The position numbers and the translations under genes are program-made. The notes under the pieces are model-generated. The model did no database searches and was not told the origin of the DNA. It saw nothing but the letters and a program-made list of their open reading frames with translations. Shown one piece after another: positions 1 to 9,958 of a stretch of DNA of 33,296 nt; positions within the stretch are counted from its first letter, which is position 1, and the number at the start of each line of letters is the position of its first letter. The DNA lies in the NCBI GenBank assembly GCA_018668695.1, contig JABJBS010000417.1:1-33296 (forward strand), read 5' to 3'. Origin of the DNA: Deltaproteobacteria bacterium (GTDB taxonomy: Bacteria > Myxococcota > XYA12-FULL-58-9 > JABJBS01).

Positions 1-515
1 ATTTCTTTATTGAACCAGCCGCCCATTTGAACGCCCGAGTTACCAGCGGCCAGAGGCTCTAAACCAAACTTGCCGTAAAGCTCTCTCCACAATTCAAGCC
101 CACCGCCATAATGCAGCCAGCCGTTCATCTCTTGTGCAGTGAAGCCAAAAGGTACCGTGGTGAAAAATTGAGCTTCTGGAATCTTACCTTTCCAGTAGTA
201 CGCACCGCCATGACCAAGCTCTGCGGTGCCTCGTGAGACCGTGTCAAAAACTTCCATCGCCGGAACGAGTTCACCCGCTCCATAAACACGAACTTTCAAG
301 CGACCGTTACTCATGGCCTCAACATTCTTCGCGAAGCGCTCAGGCGCTGTTCCCAGAACCGGGAAATTCTTAGGCCACGTGGTAACCATTTTCCATTTGA
401 ATGTCTTTTGAGGAGCGGCTTCAACACCCTCAGCCGAAGTGGTTTGTTTCGGCGCGCATCCTGCGGCCAAGAGCCATACAACTAAAAGAGCCAGAGTAGA
501 GACCTGTCGAAGCAT
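1..515 (-). CDS. TRAP transporter solute-binding lipoprotein (DctP family), partial
   Basis: This is the extracytoplasmic solute receptor of a tripartite TRAP transporter; it would hand a carboxylate-type substrate to the membrane subunits encoded just upstream. The N-terminus is a lipoprotein signal with lipobox LAAGC (Cys20), so it should be anchored to a membrane facing the periplasm. The mature part starts with the family-typical WPKNFPVLG stretch and continues with ...NGRLKVRVYGAGELVPAMEVFD, here only partly quoted, as in the 2-oxoacid-binding TakP-like branch. The start ATG at 515 follows AAGGAC at a good distance and lies 10 bases after the large-permease stop. The gene runs off the window at base 1, so about 170 N-terminal residues are visible of a family length near 360. 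The family call is firm; the substrate is inferred. Confidence 0.9.
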   Translation of the reverse strand, partial: MLRQVSTLALLVVWLLAAGCAPKQTTSAEGVEAAPQKTFKWKMVTTWPKNFPVLGTAPERFAKNVEAMSNGRLKVRVYGAGELVPAMEVFDTVSRGTAELGHGGAYYWKGKIPEAQFFTTVPFGFTAQEMNGWLHYGGGLELWRELYGKFGLEPLAAGNSGVQMGGWFNKE

Positions 516-525
516 GTCTTCGTCC

Positions 526-1914
526 TTATTTATAAAGCTGCTGAGGCAGCCAAGTGGTTAATTCGGGCCATAAAGATAACGCTACGAGTAGCAGAATTTG
601 CATCGCAACATAAGGCACCACACCTTTGTAAATTGCCGAGGTGGGTACACTCTCGGGCGCTACGCCTCGCAGATAGAAAAGCGCAAAACCAAACGGTGGT
701 GTTAAAAATGAGGTCTGAAGATTCACGGCAATCATCACGCCAAGCCAAACCGGATCAAGCCCCATTCCCAGGAGTACCGGTGCAACGATAGGAACCACTA
801 CAAAAGTGATTTCAATAAAGTCTAAGATGAATCCCAAGAAGAAGATCACCACCATTACCGCGAGGGTGGCTCCAAACACATCTTCTGGACCTTGGGTAAA
901 AAGCTCTTGAATCAGCTCGTCACCGCCAAAGCCCCGAAAGACCAGTGAAAAAATAGCCGCGCCAACCAGAATCAAAAAGACCATGGAGGTAACGCTCATC
1001 GTATCCATCAACACCTGATGTAAGCGCTCCTTGGTGAGCTGCTTTTGAATCGCAGCCAAGCACATCGCGCCAAAGGACCCAACACCCGCTGCTTCAGTGG
1101 GCGTTGCAACTCCCAGCAAAATTGAACCTAGGACAGCCATGATAAGAAGTAACGGTGGCACCAGACCTCGAAGCATCTGCTGGGCAAAGCTCTGATCTTC
1201 TTTGCCCTCCATGATCTCTTCACGGCTCACACTGGGCGCAAGCTCAGGCTTCAAAGTTGCGAGAACGAAAATATAAATGATGTAGAACACGACCAATATA
1301 AGGCCGGGAATCATGGCTCCGGCGAAAAGGTCCCCGACCGAAACAGTTTTGGGCGAGTAAACACCCATATTAAGCTGAGCTTGCTGATAAGCGCTCGAGA
1401 GAACATCCCCCAGCAGAACCAAAGCAATCGAGGGAGGTATAATCTGACCCAAAGTACCCGTTGCACATATGGTTCCCGTGGCGAAGGCAGGATGATAGCC
1501 GCGCTTAAGCATAGTCGGCAAAGACAACACGCCCATGGTCACGACGGTTGCGCCCACAATGCCAGTGCTTGCGGCAAGCAACATACCCACCAACGTTACA
1601 GAGATGCCCAGCCCTCCTCGCAGACGACCCAGTAAAAGTGCCATCGCGTCGAGGAGATCTTCAGCCACCCGAGTTTTCTCAAGCATAACCCCCATGAGAA
1701 TGAAGAGAGGCACTGCAATCAGAGTTTGATTACTCATAATACCGTTGAGACGGCTCGGTGTTGCTAAGATAAATGCTTCGTCAAAAGTGCCGGTGGCTAT
1801 GCCAATGCCAGCGAAAATAAGCGCGGTCCCCCCAAGCGAGAAAGCAACAGGGTATCCAAGCATCAATACGATGCATACGCAGCCAAACATAACGAGAGGG
1901 ATAAACTCAATCAT
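526..1914 (-). CDS. dctM: TRAP transporter large permease subunit (DctM)
   Basis: Large integral membrane subunit that carries the ion-coupled transport path of a TRAP transporter. The protein of about 462 residues is almost wholly hydrophobic, with about a dozen membrane segments, and has the DctM-typical motifs near GATVVTMGVLSLP and LGQIIPPS, and TPTEAAGVG in the middle. I chose the ATG at 1914 (MIEFIPLV). It sits about six bases after GAGGGGG and overlaps the end of the small-permease gene by eight bases, as is common for dctQ-dctM. An in-frame upstream ATG at 1920 lies too close to that ribosome site, and the still longer reading from 1977 would put a hydrophilic tail ahead of the first membrane segment. 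It is followed 10 bases later by the receptor gene. Confidence 0.93.
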   Translation of the reverse strand: MIEFIPLVMFGCVCIVLMLGYPVAFSLGGTALIFAGIGIATGTFDEAFILATPSRLNGIMSNQTLIAVPLFILMGVMLEKTRVAEDLLDAMALLLGRLRGGLGISVTLVGMLLAASTGIVGATVVTMGVLSLPTMLKRGYHPAFATGTICATGTLGQIIPPSIALVLLGDVLSSAYQQAQLNMGVYSPKTVSVGDLFAGAMIPGLILVVFYIIYIFVLATLKPELAPSVSREEIMEGKEDQSFAQQMLRGLVPPLLLIMAVLGSILLGVATPTEAAGVGSFGAMCLAAIQKQLTKERLHQVLMDTMSVTSMVFLILVGAAIFSLVFRGFGGDELIQELFTQGPEDVFGATLAVMVVIFFLGFILDFIEITFVVVPIVAPVLLGMGLDPVWLGVMIAVNLQTSFLTPPFGFALFYLRGVAPESVPTSAIYKGVVPYVAMQILLLVALSLWPELTTWLPQQLYK

Positions 1915-2443
1915 GCTCATCCCCCTCACCAGCGGTCCAGCCAGCAATGACTGAAACCGAGCGCAGACATTCGGCAAAACCCTGCAGAAGAATCGTTCCG
2001 GTCATCATTAAAATAAGCGACTTGAGTAGAAATACGCCTGGAATTCCTCCGGCCTCAGCAGAAGTCTCGCGAATCGCCCAAGATGCCAGAACGTAGTCCC
2101 AGCTCACCCAAGTGATAAAGATGCAAACAGGAGCCAAGAGGAACAAAAACCCAAAGCAATTCACCAGAGCTTGTCCGCGTGGGGAGAAATTACGGTAGAA
2201 GACATCCACTCGCACATGACCGTCTTTTTGTAGGGTGTAAGACATACCCAACATGAAAATGATGGCGTGCAAATAGAGAACGGTTTCCTGCATAGCTATC
2301 CAGCCAATATCGAAACCGTATCGCAGAAATACGACGGTGACCGTCACCAACATCATCGCCAAACCGAGCCAGCTCAAAGCACTGCCCATCCGCTGCGTAA
2401 AACGGTCGATGGCTTTAATTATTGTCTCAATCGTCGTTCTCAT
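1907..2443 (-). CDS. dctQ: TRAP transporter small permease subunit (DctQ)
   Basis: Small membrane subunit that pairs with DctM in TRAP transporters. The 178-residue product has four hydrophobic segments (about residues 20-45, 50-70, 90-115 and 130-155) and the usual DctQ pattern of a first helix after a short amphipathic N-terminus, a charged cytoplasmic stretch ahead of the helix 2 turn, and a GQALVNCFGFLFLL-like third helix. Length fits the family (about 160-190). The ribosome site before ATG 2443 is weak. It overlaps dctM by eight bases, so the two are translationally coupled. The gene lies 167 bases downstream of ilvN on the same strand with no clear terminator between, so readthrough from the ilv/leu operon is possible. 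Confidence 0.9.
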   Translation of the reverse strand: MRTTIETIIKAIDRFTQRMGSALSWLGLAMMLVTVTVVFLRYGFDIGWIAMQETVLYLHAIIFMLGMSYTLQKDGHVRVDVFYRNFSPRGQALVNCFGFLFLLAPVCIFITWVSWDYVLASWAIRETSAEAGGIPGVFLLKSLILMMTGTILLQGFAECLRSVSVIAGWTAGEGDEHD

Positions 2444-2610
2444 CCCAACACCAATCGCAGACGAGATACTCCATTGTCTCCAAAGCTACAACTGGATAAA
2501 GAAAGACCAATGGATTTAGGCCATTAGAGAAGGCAAGTGCCCTACCAGAGGGGCCAGAAAGACCGCCTCGTGATAGGAAAACTGTCGAATTGAAGAGGAT
2601 TTAGAGAAGC
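2444..2610 (-). other. Spacer between ilvN and the TRAP operon
   Basis: This 167-base gap separates the end of the branched-chain amino acid operon from dctQ. I see no U-tract terminator hairpin on the minus strand, only short inverted segments such as GAAG/CTTC at the ilvN stop, and no convincing -35/-10 pair. It may let transcription continue from the biosynthetic operon into the transporter genes, but this is not proven by sequence. Confidence 0.4.
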
Positions 2611-3156
2611 TTAAACTTCTGGCTGAGCGTAGCGTGTGGTGGGAAATCTCGCTGAGGATGAACGCTCCAAAACGATTGCACCGGTTCGAATGATGTCCAT
2701 GACGCCGAATTGCGCTTCAAGCTCCATCGTAATCACGTTGAGTTCGTTGCGTGTTCCAACCACTTGATAGGTAACACTCGTTGGACCTTCATCCACGCGC
2801 TGACCCATCAAAGAGGACATCATAACTGCCAATTCGCCCCGCTTATGCTCTGGGCAACTTAAGCGAATCACTGCCAATTCACTCTCAACCACGCACTCGG
2901 TTGGGTATTCTCGAGCATCAATAACATCTACCAGCTTCTTGAGCTGACCAATGATGAGCTGGAGGGTTCGAGTATCTCCCTTGGCAACAATCGTACAACG
3001 TGAAAGCTGCCCATCAGGATCTGGCGAGACGGACAAGCTATCAATGTTCCACCCGCGTCTCGAGAACACCAAGACCAAGCGATTCAACACACCGGCTTTG
3101 TTGGCAACATAAAGACTGATGGTATGAGTTCGCATCACTACTTCTAAATTACTCAT
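2611..3156 (-). CDS. ilvN: Acetolactate synthase small (regulatory) subunit
   Basis: Regulatory subunit of acetohydroxyacid synthase; it binds valine through its ACT domain and stimulates and feedback-controls the large subunit. The ACT domain begins at about residue 9 (HTISLYVANKAGVLNRLV) and covers about 75 residues, followed by the C-terminal ALS-small domain; the total of 181 residues is close to the family's 160-175 plus a short tail. The glycine-containing loop typical of valine-binding ACT domains (NKAGVLNR) is intact, so feedback inhibition is expected. It overlaps the large-subunit gene by one base (TGATG), the tightest coupling possible and usual for a fixed subunit ratio. It is the last gene of the ilv/leu operon. 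Confidence 0.96.
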   Translation of the reverse strand: MSNLEVVMRTHTISLYVANKAGVLNRLVLVFSRRGWNIDSLSVSPDPDGQLSRCTIVAKGDTRTLQLIIGQLKKLVDVIDAREYPTECVVESELAVIRLSCPEHKRGELAVMMSSLMGQRVDEGPTSVTYQVVGTRNELNVITMELEAQFGVMDIIRTGAIVLERSSSARFPTTRYAQPEV

Positions 3157-5003
3157 CAGGTACTCCCTTCCGGCTTCTCAAGTTTCCCTACAGGTGGTCC
3201 AAGCAGCATATCTTTCAAGGCTGCGCCGGCCGGAATCATAGGATAAACGTTATCACCGCTTGCAACTTCAGCATGGATAAGAACAGGGCCTTCGTTGTAA
3301 TCGAGTGCCTCCTTCATCTTTTCCTGAAGCTCTTCTGGGTTGGAAATACGGACCCCCTTCACACCGTAGCCTTCTGCAACTTTGCAAAAGTCAGGGTTAC
3401 CGTTCATTTCAACGCCCGAAAGGCGGTTGTCGTAGAACAGGTGTTGCCACTGGCGAACCATACCCAAATACTTATTATCCAGAATGACGATTTTGATAGG
3501 CAATTTATGAATCGCCGCTGTTGCCAGCTCAGGCAGAGTCATCTGAAACCCACCGTCACCGCAAATTGCAGCCACCGTAGCGCTTGGACGAGCGAGCTGT
3601 GCTCCAATGGCGGCCGGAAAACCGTAACCCATCGTGCCTGCCCCACCAGAAGATAACCAAGAATCGGCATAATCGCATTTGAAGAATTGAGCGGCCCACA
3701 TCTGGTGTTGCCCAACGTCAGTTGAAACAATTGCTTTACCTTGCGTCTGCTTGAAAAGCTCGTCAATGACCGCTTGGGCACGCAACGGCCCATCTGATTC
3801 ATATCCAAGCGGAAATGCTTCCTTCCAATCTTGAATCTGGTCTATCCACGCTTCAGTTTTACCCGGAACGCATTCTTCAAGCAGGCACTCCATCACAGCG
3901 CGAGCATCACCAACAACAGAAACATCCGGGACAACCATTTTGCCCATCTCTGCCGGATCGATGTCGATGTGAATCTTCACAGCGTCGGTGCAAAACTCGC
4001 TAAGCTTACCTACAATGCGGTCATCCCAGCGAGAACCAACACTCATGATGAGGTCACAATCTACAACCGCTTTATTCGCATAAGCGGTTCCATGCATTCC
4101 CAACATACCTACCGAGAGTTTGTGGGTTTCAGGAAAACAACCTTTTCCTAAAAGTGTGTTCGTAACCGGAACACCCATCTTTTCAACAAAAGACATGAGG
4201 ACCTTGCCTGCCCCTGAAATCATCGCACCATGACCAACAAGCAAAAGAGGCTTCTTAGCTTCTTGAAATGCTCGAGAGATTTTCTTTACACCATCCATGT
4301 CAACGTTTGACGATACTGTGTAACCAGGAAGGTCGAACTGCGGATTGTAGTTCGGGACGAACTTAGCTGACGAGATATCTTTCGGGACATCAATCAGTAC
4401 AACACCTGGGCGGCCCGACTCTGCGATATGAAATGCCTCTTTGATGATTCGCGGCATCTCGCGAACATCTTTCACAAGGTAACTGTGCTTCACGATAGGC
4501 ATCGTTACACCCATCACATCAGCTTCCTGAAATGCATCCAGTCCAAGGTTTGCAGTAATGGTTTGTCCTGTGATGACGACCATCGGTACTGAATCCATTT
4601 GAGCTGTAAGAATTCCGGATACCGTATTCGTTGCTCCCGGTCCGGAAGTAACCAAAACAACACCAGCTTTACCCGTCACACGTGCATAGCCATCGGCCAT
4701 GTGTGTTCCGCCTTGCTCGTGGCGACATAAAACCAATTCAATTGGCGAATCGAGAATGGCATCAAAGATAGGAATGTTGGCACCACCTGGGTAACCAAAA
4801 ACCATAGGCACGCCATGTTGCTGAAAACATTCAATCAGAGCTTCAGCACCCGTGACTTCGTCTTCGTCAACCCAACCCGTTGCATCGGGTTCGTTGTAAA
4901 CCGAGACCTGCTCGGTTCGAAATTTTGTACTGGTGATTTGGTCATCATCAGTCTCTGAAGGCGGCGGCACCAATTCCAATCTGCGCGGCATTTGTGAATT
5001 CAT
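3156..5003 (-). CDS. ilvB: Acetolactate synthase large (catalytic) subunit
   Basis: ThDP-dependent enzyme that condenses two pyruvates to 2-acetolactate (valine and leucine) or pyruvate with 2-oxobutyrate to 2-aceto-2-hydroxybutyrate (isoleucine). Seen in the 615-residue product: the ThDP-activating glutamate in RHEQ (Glu96), the FAD-binding middle domain, and the ThDP motif GDGG (482-485) with its Asn about 28 residues on (DNKYLG). About 50 extra N-terminal residues precede the first ThDP domain, rich in acidic residues, a little longer than E. coli IlvI. I chose ATG 5003, which overlaps the leuD stop as ATGA with AGGATGG about eight bases upstream; an in-frame ATG at 5015 would overlap leuD by 16 bases and lacks a site at good spacing. 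Confidence 0.96.
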   Translation of the reverse strand: MNSQMPRRLELVPPPSETDDDQITSTKFRTEQVSVYNEPDATGWVDEDEVTGAEALIECFQQHGVPMVFGYPGGANIPIFDAILDSPIELVLCRHEQGGTHMADGYARVTGKAGVVLVTSGPGATNTVSGILTAQMDSVPMVVITGQTITANLGLDAFQEADVMGVTMPIVKHSYLVKDVREMPRIIKEAFHIAESGRPGVVLIDVPKDISSAKFVPNYNPQFDLPGYTVSSNVDMDGVKKISRAFQEAKKPLLLVGHGAMISGAGKVLMSFVEKMGVPVTNTLLGKGCFPETHKLSVGMLGMHGTAYANKAVVDCDLIMSVGSRWDDRIVGKLSEFCTDAVKIHIDIDPAEMGKMVVPDVSVVGDARAVMECLLEECVPGKTEAWIDQIQDWKEAFPLGYESDGPLRAQAVIDELFKQTQGKAIVSTDVGQHQMWAAQFFKCDYADSWLSSGGAGTMGYGFPAAIGAQLARPSATVAAICGDGGFQMTLPELATAAIHKLPIKIVILDNKYLGMVRQWQHLFYDNRLSGVEMNGNPDFCKVAEGYGVKGVRISNPEELQEKMKEALDYNEGPVLIHAEVASGDNVYPMIPAGAALKDMLLGPPVGKLEKPEGST

Positions 5004-5608
5004 GATCTGGCCCATCCTGTATACGGGAGTTGTTCAAAAACTTGTTTCGTTTGATTTTCGCCATCTAGGAGCATTGCGAGCGGGTCCCATTCCCCAGCTA
5101 AAAATGCATCCTTGGCAGTTTGCGGTAAAGACATCGAGTACTTGGATTTCCCAATTTGAACCGTGCCCTCTTCCAACTGAATCACCACTCCGATTTCAGG
5201 ATCAGCTTCTACGGCCTTAGCAATTTCTTGCCGGTCTTCACGACTGACCGATACGCAAAGCATTCCAAGCGTAACAGAATTACCAAAAAATATCTCTGCA
5301 AAACTCTCGGCAATCACCGCTTTAAAACCTGCTCGAACCAAAGCTTGTGGTGCGTGCTCTCTAGAAGAACCACAACCGAAGTTGCTACCGCTAACCATCA
5401 CCGATGACCCAGTAAATTTCGTATCATTCAACGGGTGTGACTTGGCCTTACCCTCTGAATCAAATCGCTCATCATAAAAAACAGTCTCTCCGAGACCATC
5501 GAATGTGACGCAGCGAAGAAACCTGGCAGGAGTGATTCTGTCGGTATCAATGTCATCGCCCGGCACATGAACTGCTGAGCCTTTAACTTCTTTAATGACT
5601 TGTCCCAT
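5000..5608 (-). CDS. leuD: 3-isopropylmalate dehydratase small subunit
   Basis: Swivel-domain subunit that works with LeuC to isomerise 2-isopropylmalate to 3-isopropylmalate (leucine), and also citramalate to 3-methylmalate when a citramalate route is used. The 202-residue product has the substrate-binding signature [14 protein letters not shown] at 74-87 and the N-terminal [13 protein letters not shown] segment, matching the family's typical length. It starts one base after the leuC stop and ends in a four-base ATGA overlap with ilvB, so leuC-leuD-ilvB are coupled. Confidence 0.96.
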   Translation of the reverse strand: MGQVIKEVKGSAVHVPGDDIDTDRITPARFLRCVTFDGLGETVFYDERFDSEGKAKSHPLNDTKFTGSSVMVSGSNFGCGSSREHAPQALVRAGFKAVIAESFAEIFFGNSVTLGMLCVSVSREDRQEIAKAVEADPEIGVVIQLEEGTVQIGKSKYSMSLPQTAKDAFLAGEWDPLAMLLDGENQTKQVFEQLPYTGWARS

Positions 5609-5609
5609 C

Positions 5610-7013
5610 TTAACCCTCCCCTCTCATCGAAAATACATCTCGTACATCTGCAACCTTACCAGCAATAGCGGAAGCTGCAACCGATGCGGGGCTCATCAAT
5701 ACGGTTCTTCCGGTTGTACTGCCCTGACGTCCTTTAAAATTCCGATTACTCGACGAGACACAGAGCTGATCACCCTCGAGTTTGTCCGGATTCATTGCCA
5801 AACACATCGAGCAGCCCGGTTTTCTCCATTCAAACCCCGCACCTACGATAATGTCGACAAGGCCTTCTTTTTCAGCCTCTTGAGCAATTAGGTGAGAACC
5901 TGGAACCACAAGTGCCTTGACCCGTTCGTGAACCTTATGGCCTTCGACCAGCCGAGCCACTTCACGAATATCGCTTAAGCGCCCATTGGTGCAGCTGCCG
6001 ATAAACGCAACATCCACCGGAGTTCCGGTAAGCGGGTTGCCATCTTTCAAAGCCATGTACTCCAGCGCCTCTTGGTGGGTGCTGTTATCCGGCAAAACTG
6101 GGATGGATTCCTGAATACCGATTGCTTGTCCTGGGTTGATTCCCCAGGTCACAGTAGGCGTAATCTCCTCACCGGCAAATGTAACTCGGTCGTCAAACTC
6201 AGCGTCTGGCCCGGAGGCCAAGCTGTCCCAATAGCTGCACGCCTTGTCCCAATCGTCTCCCGATGGCGAAAACTGACGTTCTTTAAGGTAGTCGTAGGTT
6301 TTTTGGTCTGGGTTACAGTAACCAACCCGTGCACCACCCTCGATGGCCATGTTGCAAACGGTCATACGCTCATCCATGCTCATCGAATCGATGACAGCGC
6401 CGCAAAACTCATAGGCATAACCAGCGCCGCCATTGACACCAAGCTCCCGGATAACATGTAAAATCACGTCCTTGGCGTAAACACCTGGGTTCAGTGAACC
6501 CGTGATTTCCACTCGGCGTACCTTCAAGGGCGACATCGCTAAAGTTTGGGTGGCCAACACATCTCTCACCGTGCTCGTACCAATACCAAAAGCGATGGAG
6601 CCAAATGCACCATGCGTTGAGGTGTGAGAATCACCGCAACAGATGGTCATTCCTGGCTGAGTCAGCCCCTGCTCTGGTCCCACGACATGAACGATACCTT
6701 GTTTACCGCTATCCATATCGAAGTATTCGATACCAAAGTCTTCGGTATTCTTTTGAAGCGCCACTATCATTTCTTCAGCAAGGCTATCCTTAAAAGGACG
6801 GGCCTGGTCGTGCGTGGGGATGATATGGTCAACCGTAGCAAACGTACGGTTTGGGTACTTCACGGGTAAGTTAAGCTCACGCAACATCCCAAAGGCCTGC
6901 GGACTTGTCACTTCATGAATGAGGTGGAGGCCTATAAAGAGCTGTGTACGACCATCACTCAGTGTTCGTACGGTATGGGCCTGCCAGACTTTCTCAAAAA
7001 GATTCTTTGTCAT
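5610..7013 (-). CDS. leuC: 3-isopropylmalate dehydratase large subunit
   Basis: Catalytic [4Fe-4S] subunit of isopropylmalate isomerase of the aconitase family. In the 467-residue product the three cluster cysteines are visible at Cys341 (GSCTNG), Cys401 and Cys404 (GCSMC), and the N-terminus [10 protein letters not shown] matches the usual start of LeuC. I chose ATG 7013 on that similarity; a GTG in frame at 7022 is an alternative and the ribosome site (AGGGAAG) does not decide between them. It sits about 15 bases after the malic enzyme stop. With LeuD it probably serves both the leucine and the citramalate-based isoleucine branch, because the operon encodes both first-step synthases. Confidence 0.96.
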   Translation of the reverse strand: MTKNLFEKVWQAHTVRTLSDGRTQLFIGLHLIHEVTSPQAFGMLRELNLPVKYPNRTFATVDHIIPTHDQARPFKDSLAEEMIVALQKNTEDFGIEYFDMDSGKQGIVHVVGPEQGLTQPGMTICCGDSHTSTHGAFGSIAFGIGTSTVRDVLATQTLAMSPLKVRRVEITGSLNPGVYAKDVILHVIRELGVNGGAGYAYEFCGAVIDSMSMDERMTVCNMAIEGGARVGYCNPDQKTYDYLKERQFSPSGDDWDKACSYWDSLASGPDAEFDDRVTFAGEEITPTVTWGINPGQAIGIQESIPVLPDNSTHQEALEYMALKDGNPLTGTPVDVAFIGSCTNGRLSDIREVARLVEGHKVHERVKALVVPGSHLIAQEAEKEGLVDIIVGAGFEWRKPGCSMCLAMNPDKLEGDQLCVSSSNRNFKGRQGSTTGRTVLMSPASVAASAIAGKVADVRDVFSMRGEG

Positions 7014-7028
7014 GTTACTCACGCTTCC

Positions 7029-8846
7029 CTAGAACTTTCGTCCACCCTCATTCGCCAAACGTACCGGCAAATAATCCGGTCTCCATGTGCGGTCTTCAAC
7101 GTACTTCTCAATAGCCTCGTCTTGCACTTTATCGACAGTAGCCACACCGTCAACGAAAGCTCGGCGCATGACGGAAACCGCCACTGCTTTACTGGCATCC
7201 TTTAACCGGCTCAATTCAGGAAAAAGTCGTTCTTCTTCCCCGTAATGTAGCTCGGTAAATTCTGCCAAAGCGTATGCTGCTTCCCAAACCATATCGTCAC
7301 TGATGTAGGTTGCGCCGCTTAGAACAGTTCCCACTCCAACGCCGGGGAAAATAAATGCGTTATTTCCCTGATTCGCAAAATAGGTTTTCCCTGAAAGCTT
7401 AACATCGTCAAACGGACTGCCTGTCGCCACCAAAGCTTGTCCATCTGTCCAGCTAAGGAAGTCTTCCGGAGTGCCTTCGCTCAGCATCGTCGGGTTTGAC
7501 AATGCAAACACGATAGGACGGGTTGTATTCTTTGAAACGGCATCCACCCATTCACGTGTGAATGACCCGGGCTGACCGCTGAGTCCCAAAAGGCCGGTAA
7601 CGCCTGCTTGCTCAATGGTTTCTAAAACCGTAGGACTACTTCCCTCAATGTCCCAATCAGCAAAGTCGGAAGCCTTGCGAGCGAATGGCTTTTTATACTC
7701 AACCAAGTCTCGGTCATCACGAAGTACGCCTCGTGAATCGTATACAAACAAACGCTGCATGGCTTCATCGTGAGTGAGGCCCTCTCGCTTAAGAGCCTCT
7801 CTGATAGCCCATGCAACCCCGATACCACCGGCTCCTGCACCGTAGACCAAGAACTTCTGGTCAGTGATTTTTTCGCCCTTGAGGCGGCAAGCCCGTAAAA
7901 CACCCGCAAGTGCCACAGCACCCGTTCCTTGGATGTCGTCGTTAAAGGATGCCACTTTATCACGGTAGCGATGCAACACATGGAACGCCGCTTCCTTGGA
8001 AAGGTCCTCCCACTGAATCACAACCCGTGGCATTTTCTTTACAACACCGCTTACAAATTGGTCGATGAAATCGATGTAACTATCACCATGCATTCGAGTC
8101 TGGCGCGCACCAACATAGAGTGGGTCATCCAGTAAATGTTGCGTATCGGTTCCAACATCAAGACACACCGGCATACTGTGAAAAGGACTAATGCCTCCGC
8201 CCACGGTGTAGAGTGCGAGCTTGCCTATCGAAATTGCTAAACCACCGTAGCCCTGATCGCCGATACCTAGAATTGCCGATGAATCGGTCGCCACGATAAG
8301 CCGCGTATCCGTCAACGGATAATCTTCAAGCATCTGGTCGATGGCATCAATGTTATCCGGCGAGACCGATAGGCCGCGAGGGTTTTCATAAAGCTTACTG
8401 AAGTTGGCCACAGCATCGCCAACTGTAGGCGTATAGATGACCGGCATCATCTCTTCGAGATGCTTAGCAACCAATGCGTAAAATAGAATTTCATGCCGCT
8501 CTTGTAGCCCGCGCAAAAACTGATAACGCGCCAATGGGTCTGCTTGACGGCAATAACCATTGTATGCCCGCTCAATCTGTTCTTCCTGCGTGCAAACCTG
8601 CGAAGGCAAAAGGCCCTCAAGCCCAAGACTTCGGCGTTCTTCACGTGTGAACGCTGTGCCCTTATTGGTTAATACCAAACGCAAGAGCGCGATACCCCGG
8701 ACAAAGCTAACCATATACGGTGAGCCATCTTCATCCTGGCAAATGTCGAAGTAAGTACATACTGGTTTCGGATCAGGAACAAGTTCCAGTGAGCGAAATT
8801 CAGTTTGACCGTCTTTAGGCTTCTTTACAGCTTTAGCACCCGTCAT
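7029..8846 (-). CDS. maeA: Malic enzyme (oxaloacetate-decarboxylating, NAD type)
   Basis: Oxidatively decarboxylates malate to pyruvate and CO2 with reduction of NAD(P). The 605-residue product is the long form (E. coli MaeA is 565). It shows the catalytic tyrosine region PVIYTPTVG (Tyr138), the RGLSVSPDNID segment, the metal-binding and signature region FNDDIQGTG (301-309), and a Rossmann motif GAGAGGIG (336-343). The cofactor is inferred as NAD from the family branch. An N-terminal hydrophilic tail of about 30 residues is extra. Its ATG comes one base after the leuB stop (TAATATG) and leuC follows within 20 bases, so it is embedded in the leucine operon rather than adjacent to it. Its product pyruvate is the substrate of both IlvB and CimA. 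Confidence 0.94.
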   Translation of the reverse strand: MTGAKAVKKPKDGQTEFRSLELVPDPKPVCTYFDICQDEDGSPYMVSFVRGIALLRLVLTNKGTAFTREERRSLGLEGLLPSQVCTQEEQIERAYNGYCRQADPLARYQFLRGLQERHEILFYALVAKHLEEMMPVIYTPTVGDAVANFSKLYENPRGLSVSPDNIDAIDQMLEDYPLTDTRLIVATDSSAILGIGDQGYGGLAISIGKLALYTVGGGISPFHSMPVCLDVGTDTQHLLDDPLYVGARQTRMHGDSYIDFIDQFVSGVVKKMPRVVIQWEDLSKEAAFHVLHRYRDKVASFNDDIQGTGAVALAGVLRACRLKGEKITDQKFLVYGAGAGGIGVAWAIREALKREGLTHDEAMQRLFVYDSRGVLRDDRDLVEYKKPFARKASDFADWDIEGSSPTVLETIEQAGVTGLLGLSGQPGSFTREWVDAVSKNTTRPIVFALSNPTMLSEGTPEDFLSWTDGQALVATGSPFDDVKLSGKTYFANQGNNAFIFPGVGVGTVLSGATYISDDMVWEAAYALAEFTELHYGEEERLFPELSRLKDASKAVAVSVMRRAFVDGVATVDKVQDEAIEKYVEDRTWRPDYLPVRLANEGGRKF

Positions 8847-8847
8847 A

Positions 8848-9957
8848 TTAAGCGCATTCCTTTCGAGAACCCGTCAGTGTCTTTACTTGATGACCAACAG
8901 CTGCACCCATTTCTTCGGTGCCGACCATGCGTTCGTGCTCTTCGCCCGATGCGATATCACCTGTGCGAAGACCTTGCGCTAAAACCGCTTCAACCGCATC
9001 GTCGACCAAGCATCCAAGATCGGGACGTTGTGCCGAATGCGTTAGAAGCATTGAGACAGAAAGAATCGTAGCCAAAGGGTTTGCCTTACCCTGACCGGCA
9101 ATATCCGGCGCCGTCCCATGAACGGGCTCGTAGATACCGGGGCCATCACCCAATGAAGCTGAGGGTAGCATTCCAAGAGAACCTGTCAGTGCGGCTGATG
9201 CATCACTCAAAATATCCCCAAAGATATTACCCGTCACCAAGACATCGAATTGAGCTGGATTGGTCACCATTTGCATCGCACAGTTATCAACATACATGTG
9301 CGAGAGCTCTACCTCAGGATACTCCTTGGACAGATCTGTCATGACCTCACGCCATAACCTCTGCACTTCGAGAACATTCGCTTTATCTACGCTCAAGAGC
9401 TTTTTCTCTCGGCCCATAGCGGTCTCAAATGCCACACGACCAATTCGGCGAATTTCGTCTTCGTGGTAAATCATCGTGTTGCTACCCACACGGCCTGTGT
9501 CGGTTTCAACAATGCCGCGCGGCTCACCAAAGTAGATACCGCCAATCAGTTCGCGAACGGTTACAAAGTCCACATCCGATGTAAGGTCTGGTCGAAGCGG
9601 GCTCGCACCGCAAAGGCTGTCAAAAAAACGAGCCGGTCGCAGATTTGCATAGACCTCTAAAGAACCCCGCAAACTCAATAGGCCACGCTCTGGTCGCATG
9701 GCGCCAGTGAGTTCATCCCACTTCGGTCCGCCCACGGCACCTAGCAAAACAGCATCGCTTGCCTTTACCAGCCGCTCACATGAGTCAGGAAATGGATTGT
9801 TGGAGGAATCTATCGCAGCACCGCCAAAGTCAGCATGTTCAGTCTCGAAGGAAAAGTCGGTTTCTTGCGCCAACACATCCAGGACTTTTAAGGCCTCTTG
9901 AGTAACCTCCGGACCAATGCCATCACCGCTTAATACTGCCAGCTTTAGAGTGCTCAT
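8848..9957 (-). CDS. leuB: 3-isopropylmalate dehydrogenase
   Basis: NAD-dependent oxidative decarboxylase making 4-methyl-2-oxopentanoate (leucine precursor); in organisms with citramalate synthase it also converts 3-methylmalate to 2-oxobutyrate. The 369-residue product has the N-terminal SGDGIGPEV motif, the substrate arginine region LRPARFFD, and the signature GNIFGDILSDASAALTGSLG containing the metal-binding aspartates, then EPVHGTAPDIAG for NAD binding. ATG 9957 (MSTLKLAVL) lies one base after the leuA stop; the longer open reading from 10029 would overlap leuA by 71 bases and adds residues not seen in LeuB. Length equals the family norm (about 360). Confidence 0.96.
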   Translation of the reverse strand: MSTLKLAVLSGDGIGPEVTQEALKVLDVLAQETDFSFETEHADFGGAAIDSSNNPFPDSCERLVKASDAVLLGAVGGPKWDELTGAMRPERGLLSLRGSLEVYANLRPARFFDSLCGASPLRPDLTSDVDFVTVRELIGGIYFGEPRGIVETDTGRVGSNTMIYHEDEIRRIGRVAFETAMGREKKLLSVDKANVLEVQRLWREVMTDLSKEYPEVELSHMYVDNCAMQMVTNPAQFDVLVTGNIFGDILSDASAALTGSLGMLPSASLGDGPGIYEPVHGTAPDIAGQGKANPLATILSVSMLLTHSAQRPDLGCLVDDAVEAVLAQGLRTGDIASGEEHERMVGTEEMGAAVGHQVKTLTGSRKECA

Positions 9958-9958
9958 T

